DNA of 64,000 nt from Taibaiella koreensis (GCF_003545715.1 NZ_QVNU01000003.1:744001-808000); one strand, 5' to 3'. Positions 42,152-50,805 are shown, numbered from the stretch's first letter. Notes: generated from the sequence alone by a model not told the origin. Program-made: numbers and translations.

Positions 42152-44533
42152 ATGATGAAACACCGAATACTCCTCGCCATGGGCCTGCTGCTGGCAGCGC
42201 CCGCTTTCAGCCAGCAGGCCGAAAAATATCACCGGGTAAAAGTAACTACGGGCGCCGACGGCCTGGCCCGTCTCGCGCGGGCCGGTATCGCCGTTGATCA
42301 CGGCGCTTATAAAAAAGGCTTTTATTTCGTAAGCGACCTTTCCGATACCGAGTTGCAGAAAGTGCAGGCGGAAGGCCTGCAATATGCCGTGCTGATCGAT
42401 GACGTAAGCACCTACTACCGCGACCGCAACAAAAGCCGGGACGAAGCCAAGCCGACGGATGCCGGCTGTACCGACTGCCTGGACTATGCTACACCGTCCA
42501 ATTTCCGGCTGGGCAGCATGGGCGGTTTCTTTACCTATCCCGAAATGCTGGCTATGCTCGATAGCATGAGGAGCAAATATCCCCAGCTGGTAACGGTGAA
42601 GCAAACCCTGGGTACTACCACTACCTTACAGGGCAGGCCATTGTACTATGTGAAGATCAGCGATAACGCCGATACCGACGAGCCGGAACCCGAAGTGCTA
42701 TATACAGCCCTGCACCATGCCCGCGAGCCCGAATCTCTTTCACAGCTGCTTTTCTACATGTGGTACCTGCTTGAAAACTACAATACCGATGCTGAGATCA
42801 AATACCTGGTCGATCATACTGAGCTATACTTCGTACCCTGCGTGAATCCCGACGGTTATGTGTACAACTATACGACCAACCCCAATGGCGGCGGTATGTG
42901 GCGCAAGAACCGGCGCGATAACGGCGGTTCCTTTGGCGTGGATATCAACCGTAACTACGGCGCCTACTGGGGCTATGACAATATAGGCTCGTCCCCCAGC
43001 GGCAGCAGCGATATTTATCGCGGACCTTCGGGTTTTTCGGAGCCCGAAACCCAGGCCATCCGCGACTTCTGCAATGCGCACGCATTCCATATCGCGCTCA
43101 ATGCGCATACCTTTAGCAACCTGCTGATCTACCCTTATGGTCATATCCCTTCGTACCAGACGCCCGATTCGCTTACCTTTCAGAGCTTCGCCGCCGATAT
43201 GACGGAGTGCAGTGGCTTCACTGCCGGTACCGGCGACCAGACGGTCGGTTATGTGACCAATGGCGATAGCGACAGCTGGATGTATGATGAGCAAACGACC
43301 AAGGGCAAGATCTTCTCCATGACGCCCGAAGCGGGCGACCAATCCGATGGTTTCTGGCCGCAATCGTCCCGTATTATTCCCATTGCGAAGCAGACCATGG
43401 ATCAGAACCTGGATGCCGCACGGCTGGCAACTGCTTATGCCGAAGTGCAGCAGTTGAGCACGCCTTTCGTTTCAGCCGTGAACAGCCACGTGCCTTTCCG
43501 CTTCCGGAGAACAGGTCTGGAAGATGGTACGTTCACCGTATCGGTGATACCACTCTCGGCCAATATTACAGCCGCAGGCGCAGCCCGTACCTTTACCAAC
43601 CCTGCGCAGTTGGCTTCGTTCACCGATTCTATATCGCTTACACTGAGCAGCAGCATTGCAGAAGGCAATCTGGTACAGTATGCACTGCAGTGGCAGAACA
43701 ACACCGGATATACAGTAACCGATACCATCAGCCGCGTCTTCGGTACCGACATACAGGTATTCCACGCCGATGGCAGCACGCTCGATCCTTTCGCCACCAC
43801 CACATGGGGTATCAGCACCAGCCAGTTCACCTCGCCCGGCGGCAGCATTACCGATAGTCCCAACGGGGATTACAGCGGTAACAGTAACAGCGTTATTGCT
43901 ACAAAGGATTTTGTCGACCTTACCGATGCTAAAGCTGCTTATCTCTCGTTCGACGCCCGCTGGGACATTGAGAAGGGATTTGATTACGTAACGATCGAGG
44001 CCTCGGAGAACGGAACGGCTTATAGCCCTCTTTGTGGTTTGTATACGCACAAGGGAAATCAAAACCAGGATGAGGTTGCCACTATGTACGATGGCAGGCA
44101 GGAAAGCTGGGTAGCAGAGGTCATTAACCTTGCAGATTATACCGGTAAAAAGATAAAGCTCCGTTTTGCGTTGCACAGTGATGCCGGACTCGAAAAAGAC
44201 GGGTTTTATTTCGACGAAATGACCGTACACAAGATAGGCGGAGTACCCATAGGCATACATGGCCGGGCTACAGAAGAATTGTACCTTACTGCTGCGCCGA
44301 ATCCCGTTACCGGAAAGACTACCGTATCGTTCAGGCTACCCGATGGCGTAAAAGCCGGTAACCTGCAGCTGACCGACCTGGCCGGCAGGCTGGTGCAGCA
44401 AATTACGCTGAGCGCGGGACAGCAGCGGCAACAACTCGACCTCGGGCGCCTGCAAGCCGGTGTGTATTGCTGCCGTCTCGTAGCGGCCGGTAGCAATGCT
44501 TCGGCCGTGATCCGTATCGCGGTACACCATTAG
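42152..44533 (+). CDS. Secreted M14 zinc carboxypeptidase with T9SS sorting domain
   Basis: A 793-residue exported enzyme. Signal peptide 1-20. The M14 domain (about 125-430) has the zinc ligands H189 and E192 in HHAREPES and H319 in LNAHTFSN, the substrate-binding MWRKNRRDN and VDINRNYG, and the catalytic Glu E393 in MTPEAGD. Middle and C-terminal beta domains (about 435-700) include a MAM/immune-inhibitor-A-like segment (AAYLSFDARWDIEKGFDYVTIE, LRFALHSDAGLEKDGFYFDEM). The C-terminus (YLTAAPNPVTGKTTVSFRL, LQAGVYCCRLV) is a type A sorting domain. It should digest peptides outside the cell. Confidence 0.92.
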   Translation: MMKHRILLAMGLLLAAPAFSQQAEKYHRVKVTTGADGLARLARAGIAVDHGAYKKGFYFVSDLSDTELQKVQAEGLQYAVLIDDVSTYYRDRNKSRDEAKPTDAGCTDCLDYATPSNFRLGSMGGFFTYPEMLAMLDSMRSKYPQLVTVKQTLGTTTTLQGRPLYYVKISDNADTDEPEPEVLYTALHHAREPESLSQLLFYMWYLLENYNTDAEIKYLVDHTELYFVPCVNPDGYVYNYTTNPNGGGMWRKNRRDNGGSFGVDINRNYGAYWGYDNIGSSPSGSSDIYRGPSGFSEPETQAIRDFCNAHAFHIALNAHTFSNLLIYPYGHIPSYQTPDSLTFQSFAADMTECSGFTAGTGDQTVGYVTNGDSDSWMYDEQTTKGKIFSMTPEAGDQSDGFWPQSSRIIPIAKQTMDQNLDAARLATAYAEVQQLSTPFVSAVNSHVPFRFRRTGLEDGTFTVSVIPLSANITAAGAARTFTNPAQLASFTDSISLTLSSSIAEGNLVQYALQWQNNTGYTVTDTISRVFGTDIQVFHADGSTLDPFATTTWGISTSQFTSPGGSITDSPNGDYSGNSNSVIATKDFVDLTDAKAAYLSFDARWDIEKGFDYVTIEASENGTAYSPLCGLYTHKGNQNQDEVATMYDGRQESWVAEVINLADYTGKKIKLRFALHSDAGLEKDGFYFDEMTVHKIGGVPIGIHGRATEELYLTAAPNPVTGKTTVSFRLPDGVKAGNLQLTDLAGRLVQQITLSAGQQRQQLDLGRLQAGVYCCRLVAAGSNASAVIRIAVHH

Positions 44534-44559
44534 GCAATGCAGCATTTCACGATAATAAA

Positions 44560-44592
44560 AAAGCGCTGTTCCGGTAGGAACAGCGCTTTCGC
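44560..44592. terminator. Terminator between the carboxypeptidase and rpmE2
   Basis: AAAGCGCTGTTCC (44560-44572) pairs with GGAACAGCGCTTT (44577-44589) around GGTA; it serves both convergent genes. Confidence 0.85.
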
Positions 44593-44609
44593 TATCAAAA
44601 AGAATCGGA

Positions 44610-44858
44610 TTAAGCTTTTTTCGCGTAACGTTTTTTGAACTTCTCAATACGGCCTGCTGTATCGATAAACATAGATTTACCGGTATAGAAAGGGTGTGAG
44701 GTATTGGAGATTTCGACTTTGATCAGGGGATACTCCACGCCGTCAAGCGTGATGGTTTCCCGGCTGGGCGCTGTAGAGCGGGTAATGAACGTTTCCTCGT
44801 TAGACATGTCTTTAAAGACAACGAGCCTGTAATTTTCGGGGTGAATGCCTTTTCTCAT
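44610..44858 (-). CDS. rpmE2: 50S ribosomal protein L31, type B
   Basis: An 82-residue L31 of the type B (zinc-free) form: [20 protein letters not shown], then [20 protein letters not shown] and [16 protein letters not shown]. The Cys residues of the zinc-binding type A form are absent. In many bacteria type B replaces type A under zinc limitation; in Bacteroidota it is often the only L31. It has a full consensus promoter and its own terminator. Confidence 0.95.
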   Translation of the reverse strand: MRKGIHPENYRLVVFKDMSNEETFITRSTAPSRETITLDGVEYPLIKVEISNTSHPFYTGKSMFIDTAGRIEKFKKRYAKKA

Positions 44859-44906
44859 TATTATATCGTTTGTGCATGGTTTCTAATCATGCGTGAAATA
44901 AGGGCG

Positions 44907-44938
44907 CAAAGGTAAAACTTTTTTCAAATGCGAACAAA
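44907..44938 (-). promoter_or_regulatory. Full consensus promoter for rpmE2
   Basis: On the minus strand TTTG (44938-44935), 20 bases, then TACCTTTG (44914-44907). No Zur-like palindrome is obvious. Confidence 0.7.
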
Positions 44939-45046
44939 AAAAAGCGAAAACGCTGTTTTCGTAGAGAAACGGGCCAAAAATAGCGTAAAAAATACCGGCA
45001 TTGTCAAATAATAATAAGATACCTCATGAGTTTTCTATATCTTGAT

Positions 45047-45054
45047 TATCTTTG
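45047..45054 (+). promoter_or_regulatory. -7 box for the 45080 operon
   Basis: TATCTTTG, 25 bases before the ATG at 45080. Confidence 0.5.
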
Positions 45055-45079
45055 AAAGCTCAATCTCAAACCCGCCAAC

Positions 45080-45457
45080 ATGCAGCACAAATTTGTGATC
45101 ACGGTAATTGTTGTATGCCTTATTCTATCAGGGCTTATCTATTACCTGCATGAGCAGAATCCTGCATATGATATTGCTTCTCTTACCATAGGCAACGTCA
45201 CCCTGGCGATGGTATCCCTGCTGTCGTTTAATATCATCAAGCGGGGTATCAGGGCCGATAATCCTAATTCCTTTGTGCGGGCCAAGATGACGGGCACGAT
45301 GCTTAAATTCTTTATTTGCATTGCGATCCTGCTCATTTATATTTTTGTTAAGGACCGTGTGGTTCACAAGCCTTCCTTATTTTTGTTTTTAGGCATGTAT
45401 GTTGTGTATTCGGCGATAGAGGCGGTGCCGCTTTCCCAACTGGCAAAGAAAAAATGA
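45080..45457 (+). CDS. Small four-helix membrane protein, unknown
   Basis: A 125-residue integral membrane protein with four predicted helices (about 5-23, 35-52, 70-90, 99-117), the first being FVITVIVVCLILSGLIYYL. Short basic loops (IIKRGIRADNP) lie between. The size and topology resemble small hypothetical proteins near ATP synthase genes in Bacteroidota, but no atp gene is present and I cannot name a family. Nine bases separate it from the SprT-like gene, so they are probably co-transcribed. Confidence 0.7.
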   Translation: MQHKFVITVIVVCLILSGLIYYLHEQNPAYDIASLTIGNVTLAMVSLLSFNIIKRGIRADNPNSFVRAKMTGTMLKFFICIAILLIYIFVKDRVVHKPSLFLFLGMYVVYSAIEAVPLSQLAKKK

Positions 45458-45466
45458 CGGATTTGT

Positions 45467-46099
45467 ATGAGCAAGCAGGAAGCTCCTTTTCACGTATTGG
45501 AGCAGTTTTTACCGGAAGGCACCTATCGTAAGGTCGCACCCTTTTTCAGAGATTACGATATCCATTTAACGATTGCGCACGACCGGGTAACGATTCTGGG
45601 TAATTATCGTTCTCCCTCCCGCGAATACCCTTCCCACCGTATCAGCATCAACGGTTCGCTCAATCCCTATAGTTTTCTTATTACGCTGCTGCACGAGCTG
45701 GCGCATATGCTCGCTTATATCCAGTACCGGCGTGCTATATTGCCACACGGGCAGGAATGGCAGGCGATCTTCGGGGAGTTGTTGAGCAAGTATACGGGCA
45801 AAGGTATCTTTCCCGATAATGTAGAAGAAGCGCTGGCCAAATACCAGGATAACGGCAAAAAGATAAAGGCATCTACCTGCAGCGACCCCGAACTGTATCG
45901 CGCCCTGAAGAAGCACGACCGGCGCAAAAAGCATATGCGCCTGGTGGAGGAAGTACCCCTTAACGAGCACTTTGAGACCCACGACGGGCGCGTCTTTCAG
46001 AAGATCGAAAAGCTACGTACGCGATTCCGCTGTAAAGAGGTGGGCACCGGCTATGTTTATCTTTTCCCGGCTCTTTCGGAAGTCAAGCTGATCGGGTAG
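45467..46099 (+). CDS. SprT-like zinc metallopeptidase domain protein
   Basis: A 210-residue protein of the SprT/Spartan-like group. LLHELAHMLAY (74-84) contains the HExxH zinc site, with GQEWQAIFGELLSKY after it supplying the usual H-G-x-x-W-like region (PHGQEWQAIF). The C-terminal part is basic (ALKKHDRRKKHMRLVEE) and ends in a small beta domain without the four-Cys zinc ribbon of some SprT proteins. Eukaryotic relatives cut DNA-protein crosslinks; the bacterial role is not established. Cytosolic. Confidence 0.83.
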   Translation: MSKQEAPFHVLEQFLPEGTYRKVAPFFRDYDIHLTIAHDRVTILGNYRSPSREYPSHRISINGSLNPYSFLITLLHELAHMLAYIQYRRAILPHGQEWQAIFGELLSKYTGKGIFPDNVEEALAKYQDNGKKIKASTCSDPELYRALKKHDRRKKHMRLVEEVPLNEHFETHDGRVFQKIEKLRTRFRCKEVGTGYVYLFPALSEVKLIG

Positions 46100-46166
46100 T
46101 CCGTAAAAACGTTATTTTTACATTTCCCCCGCTTATCTGTTTCCTGGTTTAACCATATCATTCATC

Positions 46167-47201
46167 ATGCGTCTGTTATCCCTTTTATGCCTGCTGCTGG
46201 CAGCAAGCTGTGTTGTGCCCGCGCAGGAAGCCGGCTACGCCCATGCTATTGACTCACTGGTCGCCGCTTCGTCCAATCCTCGCCCCTTCAGCGGCGTGAT
46301 CCTCATCCGTCAAAAAGGAAAGACGGTTTTGAGCAGGGCCTACGGTATGGCGGATAGCAGCACAGGCACTGTCCTCAAGCCGGAAGACCAGTTCGCCATT
46401 TTATCCAATACCAAGCAGATGACTGCAGTGCTCGTGCTACAGGAGGTGGAGAAAGGGCATATTGATCTGCACACACCCATACGTAAGTACCTTCCCGGCC
46501 TGGAACAAGGCTGGGCCGATACGGTGACCGTCGATCAGCTGCTGAACCATACCGGAGGTGTTGTAATGCCCGATCGGCCCCTTGCTTTCCGGCCGGGAAC
46601 ACAATTTCAATATTCCAATGCGGGGTATGCCTTGCTGGCGCAGATCACCGAACGTACCAGCGGACGATCTTACGCAACACAGATCAGGACCTTGTTTAAA
46701 AAATACGGTCTGAAGCATAGTCTTTTCCCCGACAGCAGCAACCAGCAAAACCTGGTAAGAGGCTACCGGCATCGTACCGACGGCAGTGTGACGCCGGTAA
46801 AGGGTATCGTGTTCAGCAGAGAACAAGTGCCCTTCGGCGGCATGATCGCCACTGCCGGCGACCTCGCCTTGTGGAATGAGCTGTTGCACAACGGAAAACT
46901 ACTACGTCCGGAAACCTATACGCAGATGGTACATTACCACATCAAAAACCGGCATCCGGTATTCGGCGAGCGTGAAATAGGCTATGGCTACGGGTTGCGG
47001 ATCAACGACGAAGGAGCGGTAAAGGAGTACGGCCATACCGGCTATGCGGCAGAGCAGGGCTTCACCGCGGTAAATCTTTATTACCCGGCGAGTGGTACCA
47101 GTGTCGTGATCCTGGAAAATCAGGCCTATGATAATTTCGACATTGCTTATTACTATGAGGCGGCCATAAGGCATATTGTTTTGGCGTCGCTGGGGTATTG
47201 A
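46167..47201 (+). CDS. Serine hydrolase, beta-lactamase/class C penicillin-binding family
   Basis: A 344-residue exported protein with signal peptide 1-20 (LLCLLLAASCVVPAQ). The three active-site motifs of the family are present: S-x-x-K in LSNTKQ (S80, K83), Y-x-N in QYSNAGY (Y148, N150) and H-T-G in GHTGYA (289-291). Relatives include D,D-peptidases, esterases and beta-lactamase-like proteins; resistance cannot be inferred. It starts 67 bases after the SprT-like gene. Confidence 0.9.
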   Translation: MRLLSLLCLLLAASCVVPAQEAGYAHAIDSLVAASSNPRPFSGVILIRQKGKTVLSRAYGMADSSTGTVLKPEDQFAILSNTKQMTAVLVLQEVEKGHIDLHTPIRKYLPGLEQGWADTVTVDQLLNHTGGVVMPDRPLAFRPGTQFQYSNAGYALLAQITERTSGRSYATQIRTLFKKYGLKHSLFPDSSNQQNLVRGYRHRTDGSVTPVKGIVFSREQVPFGGMIATAGDLALWNELLHNGKLLRPETYTQMVHYHIKNRHPVFGEREIGYGYGLRINDEGAVKEYGHTGYAAEQGFTAVNLYYPASGTSVVILENQAYDNFDIAYYYEAAIRHIVLASLGY

Positions 47202-47203
47202 GT

Positions 47204-47361
47204 ATCTAGTATTATGTATTAAGTACTATGTATTAAGTATTTATTTTTTGTAATTTGAATTTTGAAATTGCCCACGGCTCATTGCCTGCCAGCTCATTGG
47301 AACTTGACACTTGATACCTAATACCTAATACCTAATACCTAATACCTAATACCTAATACCT
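47204..47361. repeat. Low-complexity AAGTATT / TACCTAA repeat tract
   Basis: A degenerate tract with TATGTATTAAGTA twice (47213-47241) leads to six tandem TACCTAA units (47315-47356) and a partial seventh. It is the same repeat as at 13519-13634. It fills the first half of the 328-base gap before rpsF. Confidence 0.8.
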
Positions 47362-47400
47362 GACTCTTGTTTCCAGGTTCCTGCCCAGACAAATTTTAAA

Positions 47401-47432
47401 TTTGGTTTATTTATCAGGTAAGCTTACCTTTG
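47401..47432 (+). promoter_or_regulatory. Full consensus promoter for rpsF-rpsR-rplI
   Basis: TTTG (47401-47404), 20 bases, TACCTTTG (47425-47432). The start site would be near 47437, giving a leader of about 93 bases. Confidence 0.75.
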
Positions 47433-47447
47433 CCGTCCGAAAATTAT

Positions 47448-47482
47448 GCCGACCACTTCGGGTTTTTCCGGGTGACCACGTG
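47448..47482 (+). promoter_or_regulatory. Candidate S6:S18 ribosomal leader RNA
   Basis: In the rpsF leader, GCCGACCACTTCGGG (47448-47462) and CCGGGTGACCACG (47468-47480) can fold into a stem with an internal bulge exposing CCG, the feature that the S6:S18 complex recognises in known rpsF leaders. In those cases the complex represses its own operon. The position and operon content fit; the fold was drawn by eye only. Confidence 0.6.
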
Positions 47483-47529
47483 TTGCAGTTGGCGTAAACA
47501 ACGGATTCATTTTTAAAAACTATTTAGTA

Positions 47530-47907
47530 ATGGCAACAACCAACATTCAGAGTTATGAGATGATGTTGATTTTCACGCCGGTTCTGGCCGACGATGAATT
47601 CAAAGCAGCTCATAAGAAGTTCGTTTCCTTCCTTAAGGAAAATGGCGGTGAGATCGTTCATGAGAACGTTTGGGGATTGAAATCCCTGGCTTATCCGATC
47701 CAGAAAAAAACAACAGGTCTGTACATCGTATTGGAGTACAAGGCGCCTACCGATTTGAACGCGAAATTGGAAATTCAGCTGAACCGCGACGAAAGCGTAA
47801 TGCGTCACATGATCACGCACCTGGACAAGTACGCGGTAGCATACAACGAGCGTAAGCGTAATGCTCCGGCGAAAGCGGAAATAAAGGCTGAAGAAACCGT
47901 TTCTTAA
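47530..47907 (+). CDS. rpsF: 30S ribosomal protein S6
   Basis: S6 binds S18 and the central domain of 16S rRNA. The 125-residue protein has the family strands YEMMLIFTPVLADDEFKAA (9-27), LKSLAYPIQKKTTGLYIVLE (about 50-69) and LNRDESVMRHMITHLDK. A lysine/alanine/glutamate-rich tail (RKRNAPAKAEIKAEETVS) is normal. It is first in the rpsF-rpsR-rplI operon, 21 bases before rpsR. Confidence 0.97.
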   Translation: MATTNIQSYEMMLIFTPVLADDEFKAAHKKFVSFLKENGGEIVHENVWGLKSLAYPIQKKTTGLYIVLEYKAPTDLNAKLEIQLNRDESVMRHMITHLDKYAVAYNERKRNAPAKAEIKAEETVS

Positions 47908-47928
47908 TCTCAATTAATCTTTTCGACA

Positions 47929-48195
47929 ATGGCTAGACCTAACGATATAAAATACCTGACCACCACCAGGGTGGAAAAACGTCAGAAAAAATACTGCCGT
48001 TTCAAGAAACTGGGCATCAAGTACATCGACTATAAAGATGCCGAGTTCCTGAAAAAATTCCTGAACGAGCAAGGCAAAATGCTGCCCCGCCGTATTACAG
48101 GTACTTCTCTGAAATACCAGCGCAAACTGGGACATGCTGTAAAGAAGGCGCGCCAGATGGCTATCCTGCCTTATGTTACTGACCTTTTAAAGTAA
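47929..48195 (+). CDS. rpsR: 30S ribosomal protein S18
   Basis: An 88-residue S18: [20 protein letters not shown] (20-39), [20 protein letters not shown] and [20 protein letters not shown] are the usual family blocks. The protein is basic and forms a heterodimer with S6. It lies nine bases before rplI. Confidence 0.97.
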   Translation: MARPNDIKYLTTTRVEKRQKKYCRFKKLGIKYIDYKDAEFLKKFLNEQGKMLPRRITGTSLKYQRKLGHAVKKARQMAILPYVTDLLK

Positions 48196-48203
48196 AATAA
48201 ACA

Positions 48204-48650
48204 ATGGAAGTTATATTAATAAAAGACGTAGATAACTTAGGCGCAGCTCACGAACTGGTAGAAGTGCGTCCTGGCTATGCCCGTAACTATCTGATCCCTC
48301 AGAAGTACGCCATCGAAGCAAGCGCTTCCAATAAAAAAATACTGGAAGAGCGCCGCAAACAACTGCAGAAGCGCGAAGATAAACTGATGGCTGAGATTGC
48401 CAAGGTTTCTGAAGTGCTGAAAGCCGCTCCCGTAAAGCTGGGCGCTAAGATCGGCGTTTCCGGCAAGATCTTCGGTTCTGTTACCGCTATCCAGCTGGCA
48501 CGCGCCATCCGCGAGCAAAAAGGCTACGAGATCGATCGTCGCCGTATCAGCATCATCGACGAGGTGAAGGAAGCCGGTACTTACAAAGCACAAATCGACT
48601 TCGGTAAAGAGAACATCGTAGAGCTGGAATTTGAAGTTGTAGGCGAATAA
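48204..48650 (+). CDS. rplI: 50S ribosomal protein L9
   Basis: A 148-residue L9 with the N-terminal domain (MEVILIKDVDNLGAAHELVE, VRPGYARNYLIPQKYA), a long connecting helix (about 42-75) and the C-terminal RNA-binding domain (GKIFGSVTAIQLARAIREQ, EIDRRRISIIDEVKEAGTY). It is the last gene of the operon and is followed by a terminator. Confidence 0.97.
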   Translation: MEVILIKDVDNLGAAHELVEVRPGYARNYLIPQKYAIEASASNKKILEERRKQLQKREDKLMAEIAKVSEVLKAAPVKLGAKIGVSGKIFGSVTAIQLARAIREQKGYEIDRRRISIIDEVKEAGTYKAQIDFGKENIVELEFEVVGE

Positions 48651-48671
48651 GCTTATCAAAATAATGATTGC

Positions 48672-48702
48672 AAAAACGCTTCCTTAGGGAAGCGTTTTTT
48701 TT
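48672..48702 (+). terminator. Terminator after rplI
   Basis: AACGCTTCC (48675-48683) pairs with GGAAGCGTT (48688-48696), followed by a T-run to 48702. Confidence 0.9.
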
Positions 48703-48801
48703 GTGGCCGGCGATCAGCCGCAACAGGCTAAAATTTTCTTAATGAGCCGCTATTTGCGAAAAGATAAACTTAAATTAGCTTAAACCAACTAACGCACGTT
48801 T

Positions 48802-49065
48802 ATGGAAAAGAGAATTGAAGTACCCGAATTCCGGGTACGGTTGCCGGATCATGCCATTGCGCAGCTGCTTGGTATTTCCCTGTCCGACTACCAGGTGTTA
48901 AGCCATCGCCCTATCGAGGCCTACCGGGACGTGAATGGCGAGATCGTTGAGTTTTATATTCACGTCAGCTCCAACAATAGTCCCCGCTTGCTCGACCAGC
49001 TCAACATGGACCATAGCAATTTTGTACGCTTTACACCCAAACAGGTATACGCACATTATGTGTGA
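48802..49065 (+). CDS. Small protein of unknown family
   Basis: An 87-residue, mildly acidic cytosolic protein starting MEKRIEVPEFRVRLPDHAIA, with LLGISLSDYQVLSHRPIEAY, a strand NGEIVEFYIHVSS and a C-terminal NFVRFTPKQVYAHYV. There are no cysteines and no membrane segment. It is an independent unit between the rplI terminator and a hairpin repeat. I do not recognise it. Confidence 0.65.
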   Translation: MEKRIEVPEFRVRLPDHAIAQLLGISLSDYQVLSHRPIEAYRDVNGEIVEFYIHVSSNNSPRLLDQLNMDHSNFVRFTPKQVYAHYV

Positions 49066-49068
49066 TGC

Positions 49069-49137
49069 CAAAACCAGTAGAGACGTTGCACACAACGTCT
49101 CTACTGGTTTTATGAATGCAACGTCTCTACTGGTTTT
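49069..49137. repeat. AGTAGAGACGTTG hairpin with an extra direct copy
   Basis: CAAAACCAGTAGAGACGTTG (49069-49088) faces CAACGTCTCTACTGGTTTT (49093-49111) across CACA; the second arm is repeated exactly at 49119-49137. It lies between two convergent genes and may double as a terminator. Palindromes of the GTAGAGACGT type are widespread in Bacteroidota and cyanobacteria. Confidence 0.8.
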
Positions 49138-49151
49138 GGGTGCAAAAATAA

Positions 49152-50564
49152 TCAACCCAGATCGCCCAGCCCTATGGATTGGTGCTGCGCGGGGATCTCC
49201 ACATCCCGGAAACCTTTGCGTTGCAGGCGCTGGCTGAATTTCTGCTGCACATCATATTCACCATGCACGAGGAATAGTTTACGTACCTGTTGCGGATCCT
49301 GGCAAGCCAGCCATTGGCTCATATCCTCATAATCACCGTGCGCGCTCAGGCTCTCTATCACCACTACGTCGGCCAGCACCCGGTATTCCTGTCCGAAAAT
49401 GCTCACCTCTTTCGCCCCGGCCCTCAGCCGGCCACCCAGCGATTCCGGCTCGCAGTAGCCCACGATCAATATGGTGTTGTTGGGATTTTCAATGTTGTTG
49501 GCAATATGGTGCTTTACCCTTCCCGCCTCCGCCATACCCGAGGCCGAAATGATGACGCATGGCTCTTTTTTAAAGTTCAGCGCCTTCGATATCTCCACAT
49601 CTTCTATCATCGTGAGGCCATTGAACATAAACGGATCCTCGTCCTTTTTCAGCACCTCCTGGACCTTGCTGTTGAACAGCTCGGGGAATTTTTTTACCAC
49701 CTCTGTCGTCGCCACCGACATAGGGCTGTCTACAAAGTAGTCCAGCCGGGGCAGCCGGTTCTCAAGCTCCAGCTGATTGAGCGCATACAGCAGCTCCTGC
49801 GTACGGCCTACACTGAAGGCAGGGATAATGAGCTTGCCCTTTTTATGCAGGCAGGTCTCCTCGATCTGGGTCAGCAGGTGATCGGCAGCCGGTTTGGACA
49901 AGGGGTGCAAGCGGTCGCCATAGGTCGATTCCATAATGATATAGTCGGCCTGGGGAAAAGGGGCCGGCGATTTCAGAATGTCGTCGCCATAGCGGCCGAT
50001 ATCGCCGCTGAAAGTAAGGCGTACCGTTTTCCCGTTTTCCTTAAGCTTGAGGTGTACACAGGCGCTACCGATAATGTGGCCGGCGTCGGTATACAGCAGT
50101 TCTACCTGGTCGTCGATATGGATCCACTCATCCATAGGCAGTATCTCCAGTAACGGAAATACCTTTATGGCATCCTCGGTGGTGTACAACGGCTCTTCAG
50201 GTGGTTTTCCCTTTCCGGCTTTCACTTTATTGGCAAACTTGATATCCATCTCCTGTATATGGGCGCTGTCGCGCAGCAATACATCGGCAAGGGCAGCCGT
50301 AGCCTTGGTACAATAGATCTTTCCCTGGTATCCCTCTTTCACCAGCTTGGGCAGCAAGCCTATGTGATCGATATGGGCATGGGAAATGATCACGATATCG
50401 ATGTCTTTGGGATCAAAACCAAACTCCTGGTTCAGCCTGAGGGTATCCTTACCCATACCCTGGAACATACCGCAGTCGAGCAATACCTGTTTACCTGGAT
50501 TAAGATGGACAATATGCTTAGAGCCGGTAACCGTACGCGCGGCTCCATGAAAGGATATTTTCAT
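49152..50564 (-). CDS. MBL-fold beta-CASP ribonuclease-like protein
   Basis: A 470-residue metallo-beta-lactamase/beta-CASP protein of the RNA-processing type. The start MKISFHGAARTVTGSKHIVH and SHAHIDHIG (61-69, motif 2) are typical. The beta-CASP region has GRTQELLYALNQLE and SPMSVATTEVVKKFP, and the C-terminal part has VIISASGMAEAGRVKHHIAN, SAHGDYEDM and LFLVHGEYDVQQKFSQRL. Relatives cleave RNA with zinc (CPSF73/YsgC-like). No KH domain or J-type tail is present. The substrate is unknown. Confidence 0.9.
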   Translation of the reverse strand: MKISFHGAARTVTGSKHIVHLNPGKQVLLDCGMFQGMGKDTLRLNQEFGFDPKDIDIVIISHAHIDHIGLLPKLVKEGYQGKIYCTKATAALADVLLRDSAHIQEMDIKFANKVKAGKGKPPEEPLYTTEDAIKVFPLLEILPMDEWIHIDDQVELLYTDAGHIIGSACVHLKLKENGKTVRLTFSGDIGRYGDDILKSPAPFPQADYIIMESTYGDRLHPLSKPAADHLLTQIEETCLHKKGKLIIPAFSVGRTQELLYALNQLELENRLPRLDYFVDSPMSVATTEVVKKFPELFNSKVQEVLKKDEDPFMFNGLTMIEDVEISKALNFKKEPCVIISASGMAEAGRVKHHIANNIENPNNTILIVGYCEPESLGGRLRAGAKEVSIFGQEYRVLADVVVIESLSAHGDYEDMSQWLACQDPQQVRKLFLVHGEYDVQQKFSQRLQRKGFRDVEIPAQHQSIGLGDLG

Positions 50565-50771
50565 AAAAGAAGTGCAATTTTAAACCCTAAAGTAAACAAT
50601 TAATTGCCCCGGATTCCTAAGCGGCTGGTAATAAAGCTATTTTAACACTTTTCCTTTATTGCCTTGTACCTCGCTGTAAATGGATGTAAGCGAAGCCGGC
50701 AACCGGTCTTTTAAGGTGAGTGCCGACACACCCTAAAGTGTTAATTCTTTACGGCGTATGTTATTTTGTAT

Positions 50772-50779
50772 TAATTTTG
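50772..50779 (+). promoter_or_regulatory. -7 box for pckA
   Basis: TAATTTTG matches TAnnTTTG, with TTTA at 50748-50751 about 20 bases upstream. The leader to the ATG at 50806 would be about 22 bases. Confidence 0.55.
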
Positions 50780-50805
50780 CAGCCAGTTTTCAAAATAAAA
50801 TAAAC

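Noticed and set aside
43472-44260. 262-residue minus-strand frame in the carboxypeptidase gene
   Set aside because: Antisense shadow of a gene with catalytic motifs.
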